DNA of 64,000 nucleotides from Ethanoligenens sp047722935 (GCA_047722935.1 JBDNZS010000002.1:1-64000), one strand, 5' to 3'. Counted from the stretch's first letter, positions 1-9,300 are shown. Notes: generated by a model from the letters alone, not told the origin. A program made the numbers and translations.

Positions 1-25
1 ATATAGGTTAATTTATCGAGAAACT

Positions 26-42
26 TGTCGAATTATGTCGAA
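26..42 (+). promoter_or_regulatory. Tandem Spo0A-like boxes
   Basis: The heptamer TGTCGAA, the consensus 0A box, occurs at 26-32 and again at 36-42. The start-to-start spacing is exactly 10 bp, so both lie on the same face of the helix. The stretch 1-115 has no gene and is AT-rich compared with the rest of the window. It lies downstream of the minus-strand isomerase gene, so the boxes would most likely serve a gene to the left of the window read leftwards. Function is inferred from the motif only. Confidence 0.4.
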
Positions 43-115
43 TATAAAATAAATGACTCTTTTACATAATCGCATTCGGTTTAGTTTTACTTTAGATTTT
101 GCATTCTCATAAACT

Positions 116-904
116 CTACTCACAGGAAAATATGCGATTCGCAGTCGAAAGCGCAGTATTCAGCTCGGAAAAATGTAGAAACCCAGTGCGGTACACTTCA
201 ATTAGCAGCGGACCTTGAAAACCCTGAGCAGCCAGTCTGGTATGCAAAACAGATAAATTGGTTTCTCCTGCGCCGGGAAGTAAGCAGTCACGTCCCGGCG
301 CGGCATCGCTCAAATGCACACAGGCAATCCGCCCCGCCATCGCAGCGCACATGTCCGCCAATGATTCCCCCGCGCGCCGAACCTGCTTCACATCCAACAC
401 AAACTGCACATCTTCTCCCAAAATTTTTCGCATGGCAGCAATGTTTTCAGACGAGCCACATTTACAGCGCGATACATTCTCCTGCGCCAGCAGGACGCCC
501 TCCTCACGGGCGGCACGGGCAAGCCGTCCAAACCGTTCACAATATTGCACCATCGGCATTTGCAGATCCTTACGCGCACCATGGAACACCACCGCGCGCG
601 CACCCAAAAAAGCCGCCACCGCAAATGTACGGCGATATTGTGCAACTGAGTCGGCAAAACGGCTGGGATAATCGGAAAAAAACATCATGGATTCATATGC
701 CGCGGTGTAGGGGTGGATGGAACTAACCGTTCCTCCCACACGGGCAAGCAATACTTGCAGGCGGCGCAAATACGTAATATTGTATTCGTTTTCCGCATTT
801 AAAAAAATCTCGACGGTGCGTGCCCCTTGCTCCAGCACCAGCGAGAGGGCTTGTTCCGTTTCCATCGGATACAAACAAGCAGTAGAGATGCCAACTTCCA
901 TCAT
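116..904 (-). CDS. Sugar phosphate isomerase/epimerase-like TIM-barrel protein
   Basis: This 262-residue protein looks like the AP-endonuclease-2/xylose-isomerase-like TIM-barrel superfamily, which includes sugar phosphate isomerases and epimerases. Candidate metal ligands and conserved strand ends are visible: an ENVS segment in the middle, LDVKQV, VHLSD, and IEVYR near the C-terminus. The substrate cannot be told from sequence. The reading frame is open upstream, but a GGAGG 5 nt before the ATG at 904 (8 nt before a second ATG at 901) places the start there. The gene is transcribed alone, and the gene on its 5' side (1157) is divergent. The fold assignment is fairly safe; the exact activity is not known. 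Confidence 0.75.
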   Translation of the reverse strand: MMEVGISTACLYPMETEQALSLVLEQGARTVEIFLNAENEYNITYLRRLQVLLARVGGTVSSIHPYTAAYESMMFFSDYPSRFADSVAQYRRTFAVAAFLGARAVVFHGARKDLQMPMVQYCERFGRLARAAREEGVLLAQENVSRCKCGSSENIAAMRKILGEDVQFVLDVKQVRRAGESLADMCAAMAGRIACVHLSDAAPGRDCLLPGAGETNLSVLHTRLAAQGFQGPLLIEVYRTGFLHFSELNTALSTANRIFSCE

Positions 905-1156
905 AGTGGCCTCCAAACACCCTGCTGCAAAAGTTCCGCACAGGCCGTTCGCTTGTGGAAACAAATGCAAGGCAACGGCTGACGTACATGGCAATAATTA
1001 CGCCTTGCCAAGAAATACGGCCCATGCTAAGATGGTGGAAAGATTCAAAAGCCGTGTGAAACCATATAAAACAGATACATCGCAATCTGGAAATCACGTT
1101 AGATGTTCGTCTATTCGGTCAAAACGCCTGTCCCTATGTTCTGCAAGGAGGAACCA

Positions 1157-1417
1157 ATGGACCTTTTTCACATACTGCTCAAAAACCTGCGCAAAATGGA
1201 GCCGCTTACCGTCTCCACACTCACAGACGGTTTTCGTCTCGCCTGCGGGCTGCTGGTGATGGCTATTTTGTTTACTTTATTGCTTGGACATTTTGGAGAC
1301 TATCTTACCATGTACTCCTGTGTCAAGGGCGCATTTTCCGCCGCATTCGGCGTGTTCGACGCTACCGTCATCGCCAGTCTCTTGGGCGACCTCTATCTTA
1401 AAGAACGACAGGCATAA
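1157..1417 (+). CDS. Small membrane protein, unknown function
   Basis: An 86-residue protein with two probable membrane-spanning segments. One is roughly residues 28-45 (rich in L, A, V, M) and the second roughly residues 55-75 (AFSAAFGVFDATVIASLLG). An AAGGAGGA ribosome site 4 nt before the ATG at 1157 is strong evidence that it is translated, and it excludes the in-frame upstream starts. I do not recognise a family. It stands alone between a divergent isomerase gene and convergent secF, and is followed by a good terminator at 1465. Confidence 0.6.
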   Translation: MDLFHILLKNLRKMEPLTVSTLTDGFRLACGLLVMAILFTLLLGHFGDYLTMYSCVKGAFSAAFGVFDATVIASLLGDLYLKERQA

Positions 1418-1464
1418 AGCCCGCAGGGCAATTCCCCTGTTCTTTGTACGGCCGTATGGACTAC

Positions 1465-1511
1465 ACCCCGCGCCGCCTTTGGTAAGGCTGCGCGGGGTTT
1501 GCTTTGCTGAA
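1465..1511 (+). terminator. Rho-independent terminator after the small membrane protein gene
   Basis: A two-part stem (ACCCCGCGC with GCGCGGGGT outside, GCCTT with AAGGC inside, TGGT loop) is followed on the plus strand by TTTGCTTTGCT. It lies 48 nt after the stop at 1417 and before convergent secF. Confidence 0.7.
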
Positions 1512-1532
1512 ACCGGCGGCGAAGGGGTTCTC

Positions 1533-2726
1533 TTATTGCGCGGTCATCCGCTTACTGTAGGCGGGGTCTTTCTTTTCTCTGTGCTCCACCCAACTCACCC
1601 AAAGCGGCCCGGCAATGCAAATCGTTGAGTAACAGCCGGTGACCACGCCAACCATCATCGGCAGGGCAAAACTGCGAATGGAATCGAGGTGGAAGACAAG
1701 GGAGAAGACACAAACCGTCGCTATGGCGAGAAATGTCACCAGCGTCGTATTGATCGAACGGGTAAATGATTGGTTGATACTGCGGTTGACGATCTCTTTG
1801 AAATGAATACTGTGGCCAAACAACCCGCGATTTTCACGGATGCGGTCGTAAACGACAATCGTATCATTGATGGAATACCCGAGAATTGTGAGCGCCACCG
1901 CCACAAAATTATCGTTGATGGGGATGCGGAAAATCGAGAAAGCAACAAACGCAATCACCACATCATGCAACAGTGCGACCAGCGCCGTCAGGCCGGCCGG
2001 CAACCCGCCGATATGTCGGAAGCGTATCCAAATATACAACACAATGAGCAATGCCGCAAGCAGTACCGCACCGATGCTTTGCATAAAGAACAGCCGACCC
2101 GTTTGGGGTGAAACATCATTGGAAGCAAATTTCTTCAGGCTGCTCGTGGAAAACTGTTTGTTCATCGCATTAAACAAGATGGCCTGCTGGGTGTCGGTCA
2201 GCGCTTTAGTGGTTTGCACCACCAGAATTTGTTCATGGTTGGCAGGCACCTTGTCGGTCTGCACGATAAAATCGCCGCCCGCTATCGTCTTGTTTGCCAA
2301 CGCTTGTGCCGTGGGCAAGTCGATTTTTCCGGTATAAGAATACCGGATAATGGCGCCGCCCTTGAACTGGATATCCAGTTTGACGCCAAAAATTGCCGAC
2401 ACCAATATGCCGATCACAATCACCACAATGGAAATCGTATAGAAAATGCGGCGCTTGCCGATAAAGTCCATATGCAGGCCGTTGTAAATCGCGCCCTTTT
2501 CATCTGCATTCTCTTCTTGCGGTGAAAACGGATTGGCCGGGCGATTTCCGCTGGCCATATCCATGATGGTGGGTGCAACGCCGTGATGGCGCCGGTGAAT
2601 GTCCTGCCTGGGCGTATCCGCAGCGGGAGCGTCCGGCACATCGATTTCGGATTCACGGACTTTCGGCTCATCTTTTCGATGACCGAACAACGGTGTTACG
2701 TTGTCTTTCCGATGCTTATCGCTCAT
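1533..2726 (-). CDS. secF: Protein translocase subunit SecF
   Basis: SecF works with SecD in the cytoplasmic membrane to support proton-motive-force-driven completion of Sec-dependent export. The 397-residue protein has the family pattern: a first membrane helix at about residues 95-112, the LDIQFKGGAIIRY segment (SecD/SecF GG signature), then a five-helix bundle in the C-terminal half with the GYSINDTIVVYDRIRE motif. The start codon overlaps the secD stop as ATGA, with GGGAGGG 7 nt upstream, so the two are translationally coupled. Odd: about 85 hydrophilic residues precede the usual SecF start (an internal MDFIGKRR), giving a long cytoplasmic N-terminal extension rich in D, P, H and R. The weak ribosome site before the internal Met and the good one before the first ATG argue that the extension is real. 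Confidence 0.95.
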   Translation of the reverse strand: MSDKHRKDNVTPLFGHRKDEPKVRESEIDVPDAPAADTPRQDIHRRHHGVAPTIMDMASGNRPANPFSPQEENADEKGAIYNGLHMDFIGKRRIFYTISIVVIVIGILVSAIFGVKLDIQFKGGAIIRYSYTGKIDLPTAQALANKTIAGGDFIVQTDKVPANHEQILVVQTTKALTDTQQAILFNAMNKQFSTSSLKKFASNDVSPQTGRLFFMQSIGAVLLAALLIVLYIWIRFRHIGGLPAGLTALVALLHDVVIAFVAFSIFRIPINDNFVAVALTILGYSINDTIVVYDRIRENRGLFGHSIHFKEIVNRSINQSFTRSINTTLVTFLAIATVCVFSLVFHLDSIRSFALPMMVGVVTGCYSTICIAGPLWVSWVEHREKKDPAYSKRMTAQ

Positions 2727-4027
2727 TTGGCGGCCCTCCCGTTATACAGAACGTCTTTGCGGGCAAAGCCGAACCGTGAGATGGATTTGAGCATGAGGCG
2801 GGACGCGATGATACCCATCAGGAAATTGAAGACCACGCCGACCACCAGTGTATACCCAAACGATTTGACCGAAGCGGAACCAAGGAAATAAAGAATCAGT
2901 CCAACGATTACGACGGTCACATTGCCGTCGAAAATCGCAGCGAAACTGCGCTGAAAACCCGCATCCAACGCGCCGTCCAGCGTTTTCCCGATGCGCAGTT
3001 CTTCCTTGATGCGTTCAGCTGTGATGATGTTGCAGTCCACCCCCATGCCAATGGAAAGGATGATGCCCGCAATACCCGGCAGTGTCAGCGAAAACTGCGG
3101 GATAGAGATGGCAAGCAGTGTGCCGGCAACATGCCCTGTCAGCGCGATACAGGCGATGAGGCCCGGCAGACGATAGTAGATCAGCATAAACAACACAATC
3201 AAAATTGCCGCGACCGCGCCCGCCATCAGCATCACCTGCAGGGCGTTCTGTCCCAACTGCGGAGAAATAGTCTGGTAATTATCCGTTTCCAGCTTAAACG
3301 GCAGCGCACCGGCGTTGATTTTATCGGCCAGCGCCTGTGCCGATGCCGCAGTAAATGGACTGGAGCCGGAGCCTTCGATGGTCGCCGAACCCAATTCTCC
3401 GCTCAATGTGCTGGGATCAATGTTCATTGTCGGCGTGGAGATCGCGGTACTGTCCATATAGATCGACATGGTTTTCTGGTAATATTTCTTCACCGCGTCG
3501 GTAAATTTTGTTTTGCCGGAATTGTTCAGTGTCAGCAGCACCAGATACTGGCTATCCTGCTGGCTGTACTGCGCCGTGGCGCTTTTCACATCTTTGCCGG
3601 TCATAACGACCGTATTGTCCGGTGCTTTAAATGACAACTCCGCCATAGCGCCCAGTTCCTGAATGGCAGTCTCCGGATCTTCGTTTTTCTGGTTGGAGCG
3701 CCACGGAAACCGTACGATAATCCGCTGGTTGCGGTAGTCGGTATAGACTTCCGCATCGGTGATATGTTTGCTGTCCAGCCTTGTACGCAGAACAGCGGTG
3801 GCCGCATCCATTTCCGCGTTGGTGGCCTTGTAGTTCGTGGGGGGGCGGAATGTCACATCCACGCCTCCGCGGATGTCGATTCCGAACCGCATATCCTGCG
3901 CGCCTTTGATGACAGAGATTGTATTGTCGCCGTTGGTGTAAGACAACCCGGCTACCGACAGATAGGTGATGATGGCAATGATTATAACCACCACCACAAT
4001 GGCGGGTCTCCCCACGCGTTTATACAC
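2723..4027 (-). CDS. secD: Protein translocase subunit SecD
   Basis: A membrane subunit that, with SecF, drives late steps of protein export. It has 434 residues with an N-terminal membrane anchor (about residues 9-28), the FGIDIRGGVDVTFRP signature at about residues 48-62, a large extracytoplasmic domain with tandem P1-like segments, and a C-terminal five-helix RND-like bundle (about residues 260-420) containing GIAGIILSIGMGVDCNIIT. Translation begins at a GTG at 4027, preceded by GAAGGTG at a 7 nt distance. It is the first gene of a two-gene operon with secF, driven by the promoter at 4091-4119. The length is typical for the short Firmicutes form. Confidence 0.95.
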   Translation of the reverse strand: MYKRVGRPAIVVVVIIIAIITYLSVAGLSYTNGDNTISVIKGAQDMRFGIDIRGGVDVTFRPPTNYKATNAEMDAATAVLRTRLDSKHITDAEVYTDYRNQRIIVRFPWRSNQKNEDPETAIQELGAMAELSFKAPDNTVVMTGKDVKSATAQYSQQDSQYLVLLTLNNSGKTKFTDAVKKYYQKTMSIYMDSTAISTPTMNIDPSTLSGELGSATIEGSGSSPFTAASAQALADKINAGALPFKLETDNYQTISPQLGQNALQVMLMAGAVAAILIVLFMLIYYRLPGLIACIALTGHVAGTLLAISIPQFSLTLPGIAGIILSIGMGVDCNIITAERIKEELRIGKTLDGALDAGFQRSFAAIFDGNVTVVIVGLILYFLGSASVKSFGYTLVVGVVFNFLMGIIASRLMLKSISRFGFARKDVLYNGRAAK

Positions 4028-4090
4028 AGGCTTTCACCTTCCAAATCGTTTGTTTTCCGTTCCGCCCCGTTGCCGAAGCACACAATTTTA

Positions 4091-4119
4091 ATTATAAAGT
4101 GATAACGCAAAAAAGTCAA
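4091..4119 (-). promoter_or_regulatory. Sigma-A promoter for secDF
   Basis: On the minus strand, TTGACT (complement of 4114-4119) and TATAAT (complement of 4091-4096) are separated by 17 nt, about 65 nt before the secD start. The rest of the gap 4120-4268 shows nothing recognisable. Confidence 0.75.
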
Positions 4120-4268
4120 TGTTTGGCTGATACCGCCCGCTGGTAAGCACAAGGGAACAATCCGACTCACTGCCTAAATGAGCGGCCGCCTGTCCATCCC
4201 TATCTTCAACTGCACTGTTGCGGCATCCTGCCGCCCTGCCTAAGCGAAAAGTGCGGGCCATACCCGTC

Positions 4269-5702
4269 TTAGACGGTCAGTTCCGGCACATCATCAAGCA
4301 GCGCCTTGTTTTGATGAAGCAGCGGACTGACGGTTTCACTCAAGAATTCTTCAACCTGTGCGGCGGCACGGCCGGTGAAATGCTCTGGGGTAAGCGCGCC
4401 CTCAATCTCCGTCTTGTCCAGCATAAATGCCGGGTCATCCACGATGCGGTCGATCAAGTCGTTATCCAGACCATCCTCTTTTACGCGTTTAGCCGCCGCC
4501 AGCGAATGCTGCCGAATCTTTTCGTGCAACTGCTGGCGGTCGCCGCCTTTTTTCACCGCGCGCATCATGATATTCTCGGTGGCCATGAACGGCAACTCTT
4601 TCATCACACGCTGACGGATGACTTTCGGATACACAACCAGCCCGTCCGCCACATTGATATAAATATTGAGGATGGCGTCCGCCGCCAAAAATGCCTCAGC
4701 AACTGCAATACGCTTGTTGGCCGAGTCATCCAGTGTGCGCTCAAACCACTGGGTAGCGGCGGTGAAACTGGGGTTAAGGGAATTGGCAAGCAGATAGCGG
4801 GAAAGAGCCGTCATCCGCTCACTGCGCATGGGATTGCGCTTGTAGGCCATGGCGGAGGAGCCGATCTGATGCTTTTCAAACGGTTCCTCCATTTCTTTGA
4901 AGTTTTGCAGTAAGCGCAAATCATAGGAGAACTTGCTGGCGCTCTCGGCGATACCTGCCAGCGCACCCACCACCTGGCTGTCCACCTTGCGCGAGTAGGT
5001 TTGCCCGGAAACCGGCACGACTTTTTCAAATCCCAGTGATTGAGCAATCAGCCGCTCCAGCTTTTTCACCTTTTCGTGGTCGCCGTCGAACAGCGCCATA
5101 AATGATGCCTGTGTGCCGGTCGTGCCTTTGGAGCCCAGCAGCGCCAGACCTGCAATACGGTATTCCACATCTTCGAGATCCATTAGCAGCTCGTTGATCC
5201 AGAGCGTAGCACGTTTGCCCACAGTGGTAAGCTGTGCAGGTTGGAGGTGTGTATAGGCCAAGCAAGGCAGCGCTTTCCGCTCATCCGCGAATTTGGCCAG
5301 ATGCGCGATGACGTTGATGATTTTTTTGCGCAACAGTTCCAGACCTTCGCGCATGATGATGATGTCGGTGTTGTCCCCCACATAGCAGGAGGTCGCGCCT
5401 AAATGGATGATGCCTTTTGCCTGCGGGCACTGCACACCATATGCGTACACATGGGACATCACATCATGGCGCACTTCCTTTTCGCGCTGTTCCGCCACAT
5501 CGTAATTGACATCCTCGGCGTGAGCTTCCAGTTCCGCCACCTGCGCGGCGGTGATGTTCAACCCCAGTTCTTTTTCCGCTTTTGCAAGTGCAATCCACAG
5601 TTTGCGCCATGTTTTGAACTTCTTGTCCGGAGAAAAGAGGTATTGCATCTCCGTGCTGGCATAACGCGTGCAAAACGGACTTTCGTATTGTTCCCTGCTC
5701 AT
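4269..5702 (-). CDS. purB: Adenylosuccinate lyase
   Basis: Catalyses two fumarate-releasing steps of purine synthesis: SAICAR to AICAR and adenylosuccinate to AMP. The 477-residue protein has the fumarase/aspartase superfamily features. The signature loop GSSAMAYKRNPMRSER is at about residues 290-305, with the catalytic serine in the SSAMAYKRNP segment. The substrate-binding GATSCYVGDN and TTGTQASF stretches and the AYTHLQPAQ motif are also present. The start at 5702 is chosen because GGAGGG lies just upstream; an in-frame ATG four codons earlier overlaps that site. It is a monocistronic gene convergent with nothing and divergent from the aminotransferase gene at 5950. No purine-specific control element was recognised in the leader. 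Confidence 0.96.
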   Translation of the reverse strand: MSREQYESPFCTRYASTEMQYLFSPDKKFKTWRKLWIALAKAEKELGLNITAAQVAELEAHAEDVNYDVAEQREKEVRHDVMSHVYAYGVQCPQAKGIIHLGATSCYVGDNTDIIIMREGLELLRKKIINVIAHLAKFADERKALPCLAYTHLQPAQLTTVGKRATLWINELLMDLEDVEYRIAGLALLGSKGTTGTQASFMALFDGDHEKVKKLERLIAQSLGFEKVVPVSGQTYSRKVDSQVVGALAGIAESASKFSYDLRLLQNFKEMEEPFEKHQIGSSAMAYKRNPMRSERMTALSRYLLANSLNPSFTAATQWFERTLDDSANKRIAVAEAFLAADAILNIYINVADGLVVYPKVIRQRVMKELPFMATENIMMRAVKKGGDRQQLHEKIRQHSLAAAKRVKEDGLDNDLIDRIVDDPAFMLDKTEIEGALTPEHFTGRAAAQVEEFLSETVSPLLHQNKALLDDVPELTV

Positions 5703-5949
5703 AAGGCCCTCCATATTTTACAAACAGCCGTAGGACGGCGATTTTTTACACATTGTATGGTGCGTTTCTTAGTGTACCACAAATTCCGCCGCAGGCACAG
5801 CCTCCTTTTATCGGAACAGAAAAATTCTTTGCATGGCAACCTCGGGGTAACAGGCACGACGTACGGGGCTTGTAGATTGCCCCCGCTTGTGCTACCCTAA
5901 GAAAAAACAAACACCATCTGCAAAATAAAAAGGGGGTCTGCCCGTTTTG

Positions 5950-7137
5950 ATGACTATTCCAATGCTGGACCTCAAGCGCCAATATGCCCTGCTGGAACCG
6001 GAACTGGAGCCAAAGATACTGGATTGTCTGCGCGGCGGCGCGTATGTGATGGGCAAACCGGTCGCACATCTGGAACAGACGCTTGCCGCCTATTTGGGCG
6101 TGCGCCACGCTGTCGCGGTCGGCAACGGCACCGATGCACTCACGATTGCGCTGGTCGCGCTGGGTGTTGGACCGGGTGATGAGGTCATCACCACACCATT
6201 CACCTTCTTCGCCACGGCAGAAGCAGTCGCGTCCCTCGGCGCCACGCCGGTGTTCGCTGATGTTCGCCCCGACACCTACAACCTCGACCCCGAAAGCGTG
6301 GCCAAATGTATCACCCCACGCACCAAGGTCATCCTGCCTGTACACATCTTCGGGCAGCCCGCAGACATGGACGCGCTTAACGCCATCGCGCGCGCGCACA
6401 AGCTGGCGGTCATTGAAGATGCCTGCCAAGCCATCGGCGCGGCCATCGGCGGCCGCAAAGTCGGCGGTTGGGGGGATGTAGGCTGTTTTTCTTTCTTCCC
6501 CACCAAAAACCTTGGGGCATTTGGCGACGGCGGTCTCCTCACCACCAACAACGACGAATACGCCACTCTTTTTCGTGCCCTGCGTGCCCACGGCGGCGGG
6601 CATACCGGCGCGGCGGCACGCGCGCTGTTGGAGGGCAAACCGGTGCCTCCCTCTCCGGCAGAAAGTGAAAACCCACTGTATAATCCATACAAATACTACA
6701 ATTATGTCATCGGATATAATTCCAGATTGGATACTTTGCAAGCGGTGATACTCAACGTAAAGTTTCCGCACCTTGATGAATGGAACGCGCAGCGCACAAA
6801 AAACGCCGCATTCTATCAGGAACACATCCACCGCACGGATATTACCTTGCCCCATCAGGCGGCCGGTACCACCCATGTGTGGCATCAATTTGCCCTGCGC
6901 ACCCGTTACAAAAAAGAAATGGGCGAAGCCCTTGCCAAACAAGGCATTGGAAGCGGTGTGTTTTATCCCGTGCCGCTGCATCTGCAAAAAGCGTTTGACA
7001 CACTACAATACCGTCCCGGCGCACTGCCTGTATCGGAAATGCTCGCACGAGAGACGCTCTGCCTGCCGGTCTTCCCCGGCATGACCGAGGAGGAGCTCTC
7101 CTACGTGACGGACGCAGTAAACGCTTTCAAGCCATAA
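5950..7137 (+). CDS. DegT/DnrJ/EryC1/StrS family sugar aminotransferase
   Basis: A PLP-dependent aminotransferase of the type that aminates nucleotide-linked keto sugars for surface polysaccharides or antibiotics. The 395-residue protein has the family's PLP pocket: GNGTDALTIAL near residue 58, the VIEDACQAIGA aspartate, and SFFPTKNLGAFGDGG with the Schiff-base lysine at residue 186. The C-terminal YYNYVIGYNSRLDTLQAVIL is the usual dimer/active-site segment. The start could be ATG 5950 or TTG 5947; AGGGGG lies 13 or 10 nt upstream. No sugar-nucleotide genes adjoin it, so the substrate is unknown. Confidence 0.88.
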   Translation: MTIPMLDLKRQYALLEPELEPKILDCLRGGAYVMGKPVAHLEQTLAAYLGVRHAVAVGNGTDALTIALVALGVGPGDEVITTPFTFFATAEAVASLGATPVFADVRPDTYNLDPESVAKCITPRTKVILPVHIFGQPADMDALNAIARAHKLAVIEDACQAIGAAIGGRKVGGWGDVGCFSFFPTKNLGAFGDGGLLTTNNDEYATLFRALRAHGGGHTGAAARALLEGKPVPPSPAESENPLYNPYKYYNYVIGYNSRLDTLQAVILNVKFPHLDEWNAQRTKNAAFYQEHIHRTDITLPHQAAGTTHVWHQFALRTRYKKEMGEALAKQGIGSGVFYPVPLHLQKAFDTLQYRPGALPVSEMLARETLCLPVFPGMTEEELSYVTDAVNAFKP

Positions 7138-7143
7138 GCCGGA

Positions 7144-8220
7144 TTAGTCGGGCAAATGCAAAAATTTGATGCAAACCGGGCTGCCCACTTGCGCGACATC
7201 CCCCAGGAATGCCAACGCGCCATCCCGCACGGCAAACGCGGCAATGGTGTGGGAAACCTCATTGGCAGCATAGAGGAAGCACCCGTCCGGTGAAAATGCG
7301 AGGTCGCGCGGACCTTTTCCGCCGCACGGTGTAAACACAGGGCTGCTGAGCAATCCCTTGTCATCAATTTGATAGAGAACAATGCTGTCATGTCCCCGGT
7401 TGGATACGGCAATCAGGCGATGATCGGGAGAAATCTTGACGGCGGCGGGCAGGTTGTCTCCCAAGAAATCCGCCGGCAGGGTGGCATAGTCTTTTTCCGC
7501 CGCGTATCCGCCTTGTGAATCGGTACGCAGCAATGTTAAGCTGTTGTCCAACTCATTAACCACATACGCCGCCCCGGCCTGCGGCAGAAACGCCAGATGG
7601 CGCGGCCCGTGTCCGGCTGCCATCCGGGATCGGCTTATTTTCTCCAGAGCGCCGGCCCCCGTAACCTGATACCTGAAAATGGAATCCAGGCCCAAGTCGA
7701 CCGCGCAAAGCTGTCCATCCGGTGCAAAGTCAATGAAATGAGCATGCGGAAACGTTTGCCGCGCCGGATGCGGGCCGTGGCCCTCGCGTATCTCCACCGA
7801 CAGCGCAGGGGCAATCGTGCCGTTTTGCAGCGGAAACACAGCCAGCGCCGCATCCGACCGCCCCGTGTCTGCAAACGCCCCCGCACCATAATTTGCAACA
7901 AACAAAAATTTTTCAGACGGGTCCACACTCAGATAACAAGGATAACGCCCCATCGACGGCTGCGCCCCTGTTTGTGTCAGCACTCCGTCTTTACCAATGG
8001 CAAAGGATGCCACCCCTCCGTTGGCCTTGCCGCCAAACGTTCCGGTTTCCAGCACCGCATACAGAAACCGTCCGGTCGGCGATACTGCCAGATAGGACGG
8101 ATTTTCCGCTTTTGCAGCCAATTTTAGCGTACCAAGCTTGCCATCCGCAAGCAGCGGGGCCATATAGATTCCATCGCTTTTGCCGCCAGTATAGGTGCCG
8201 ATGTAAGCTACCCAATCCAT
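7144..8220 (-). CDS. Lactonase family beta-propeller protein (6-phosphogluconolactonase-like)
   Basis: A 358-residue seven-bladed propeller of the YbhE/Pgl lactonase family (cytosolic, no signal peptide). Repeated blade motifs are visible, such as NPSYLAVSPTGRFLYAV, YPCYLSVDPSEKFLFVANYG, HPARQTFPHAHFIDFAPDG, GPRHLAFLPQAGAAYVVNE and GPRDLAFSPDGCFLYAANE. The HPHAHF/GPRH histidines match the family's conserved set. The start at ATG 8220 has GAAAGGG 9 nt upstream; a TTG three codons earlier is less likely. No pentose-phosphate genes adjoin it, so 6-phosphogluconolactone hydrolysis is a family-level guess. It is convergent with the aminotransferase gene, only 6 nt apart. Confidence 0.85.
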   Translation of the reverse strand: MDWVAYIGTYTGGKSDGIYMAPLLADGKLGTLKLAAKAENPSYLAVSPTGRFLYAVLETGTFGGKANGGVASFAIGKDGVLTQTGAQPSMGRYPCYLSVDPSEKFLFVANYGAGAFADTGRSDAALAVFPLQNGTIAPALSVEIREGHGPHPARQTFPHAHFIDFAPDGQLCAVDLGLDSIFRYQVTGAGALEKISRSRMAAGHGPRHLAFLPQAGAAYVVNELDNSLTLLRTDSQGGYAAEKDYATLPADFLGDNLPAAVKISPDHRLIAVSNRGHDSIVLYQIDDKGLLSSPVFTPCGGKGPRDLAFSPDGCFLYAANEVSHTIAAFAVRDGALAFLGDVAQVGSPVCIKFLHLPD

Positions 8221-8304
8221 ATCGTTCAACCCTTTCTAATTCCTTATTCGTTTTCATCATTGTAACACACCCTGCACCATACAGGGTAAAGAGGAGGAAA
8301 TTTT

Positions 8305-9234
8305 ATGATTCTGGTTAAAGCAGACTGGTCTGAAGAATTGGCGAAACGCCTGCGTGATGAAACCGGCGAAACCGTCACGGTCAATCAAGATCCGAGCGAT
8401 GCACTGCTTGCAAACATAGATATTCTGCTTGGATTTGGATGTGATGAGATACTGCTCACTCGCTGCCCGCAATTGAAACTATTCTACTCGCTCAGCGCGG
8501 GCGTGGAACGGCTGCCTTTTGCCGCTCTGCGGAAACGGCAAATCACTGTGGCCAATGCGAGCGGCGCCCACGGCGCACAGATGAGCGAACAGATTATCGG
8601 GGTCATGATCGGGTTCAGCCGCAACCTGTTCCTCAACCGTGATAACCAAAATCGTCATGTGTGGCAGCGATTCCAGCAGATCGGCGAACTGAACGGCAGC
8701 ACACTGCTCATCATCGGGGCGGGACGCATCGGGCAGGCCGTCGCCAAATGCGCCAAAGCGTTCGGAATGCGGGTCATCGGCTTGAAAAACCACCCCGCCC
8801 CGCTGCCTGATTTCGACGACGTGCAAAGCACCGACAGTCTGCACGCACTGCTGCCGCAGGCCGACTATGTAGTGCTGCTCACCCCCCTCACCCCCGCCAC
8901 CAGGGAGTTGATGGATGCCACCGCTTTCGCCAAAATGAAACAGACAGCGGTGTTTCTCAACTATTCCCGCGGCGGCACAGTGGATGAACAGGCTCTCATC
9001 CATGCGCTGCAAACTGGCGGCATCCGCGGGGCGGGACTGGATGTCTTCCAAAAGGAGCCGCTCGAGACGGACAGCCCGCTGTGGTCTATGCCAAACGTCA
9101 TGCTCACGCCCCACAGCGGCGGCAACAGCACACAGTATGACCAGCGCACGCTGGATGTGTTTTTGCAGACCTACCGCGCTTGGAAAGCAGGCGCGCCGAT
9201 ACCCACGCAGATTGATCTTTCCCGTGGTTATTGA
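8305..9234 (+). CDS. NAD(P)-dependent D-2-hydroxyacid dehydrogenase
   Basis: A 309-residue protein of the D-isomer-specific 2-hydroxyacid dehydrogenase family. It shows the Rossmann nucleotide site LLIIGAGRIGQAVAKCAKAFGMRVIG at about residues 134-158, the catalytic arginine in LNYSRGGTVDEQAL, the glutamate in GAGLDVFQKEPLE, and the acid-base histidine in LTPHSGG near residue 269. The physiological substrate is not evident. GAGGAGG lies 8 nt before the ATG at 8305. It is divergent from the lactonase gene across 84 nt. Confidence 0.88.
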   Translation: MILVKADWSEELAKRLRDETGETVTVNQDPSDALLANIDILLGFGCDEILLTRCPQLKLFYSLSAGVERLPFAALRKRQITVANASGAHGAQMSEQIIGVMIGFSRNLFLNRDNQNRHVWQRFQQIGELNGSTLLIIGAGRIGQAVAKCAKAFGMRVIGLKNHPAPLPDFDDVQSTDSLHALLPQADYVVLLTPLTPATRELMDATAFAKMKQTAVFLNYSRGGTVDEQALIHALQTGGIRGAGLDVFQKEPLETDSPLWSMPNVMLTPHSGGNSTQYDQRTLDVFLQTYRAWKAGAPIPTQIDLSRGY

Positions 9235-9271
9235 TGCGTGAAAATCCCTGTATTTTGTAACCGCTACAGCA

Positions 9272-9300
9272 TTGCAAAACGCACGCCCCTGTGGTACACT
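9272..9300 (+). promoter_or_regulatory. Promoter of the pspA cluster
   Basis: TTGCAA (9272-9277) and TACACT (9295-9300) with a 17 nt spacer, about 80 nt before pspA. It is independent of the upstream dehydrogenase gene, whose stop is at 9234. Confidence 0.6.

Noticed and set aside
5746..6987. A 413-codon minus-strand open frame across the DegT aminotransferase
   Set aside because: It mirrors the aminotransferase gene, has no family features, and lacks a ribosome site.
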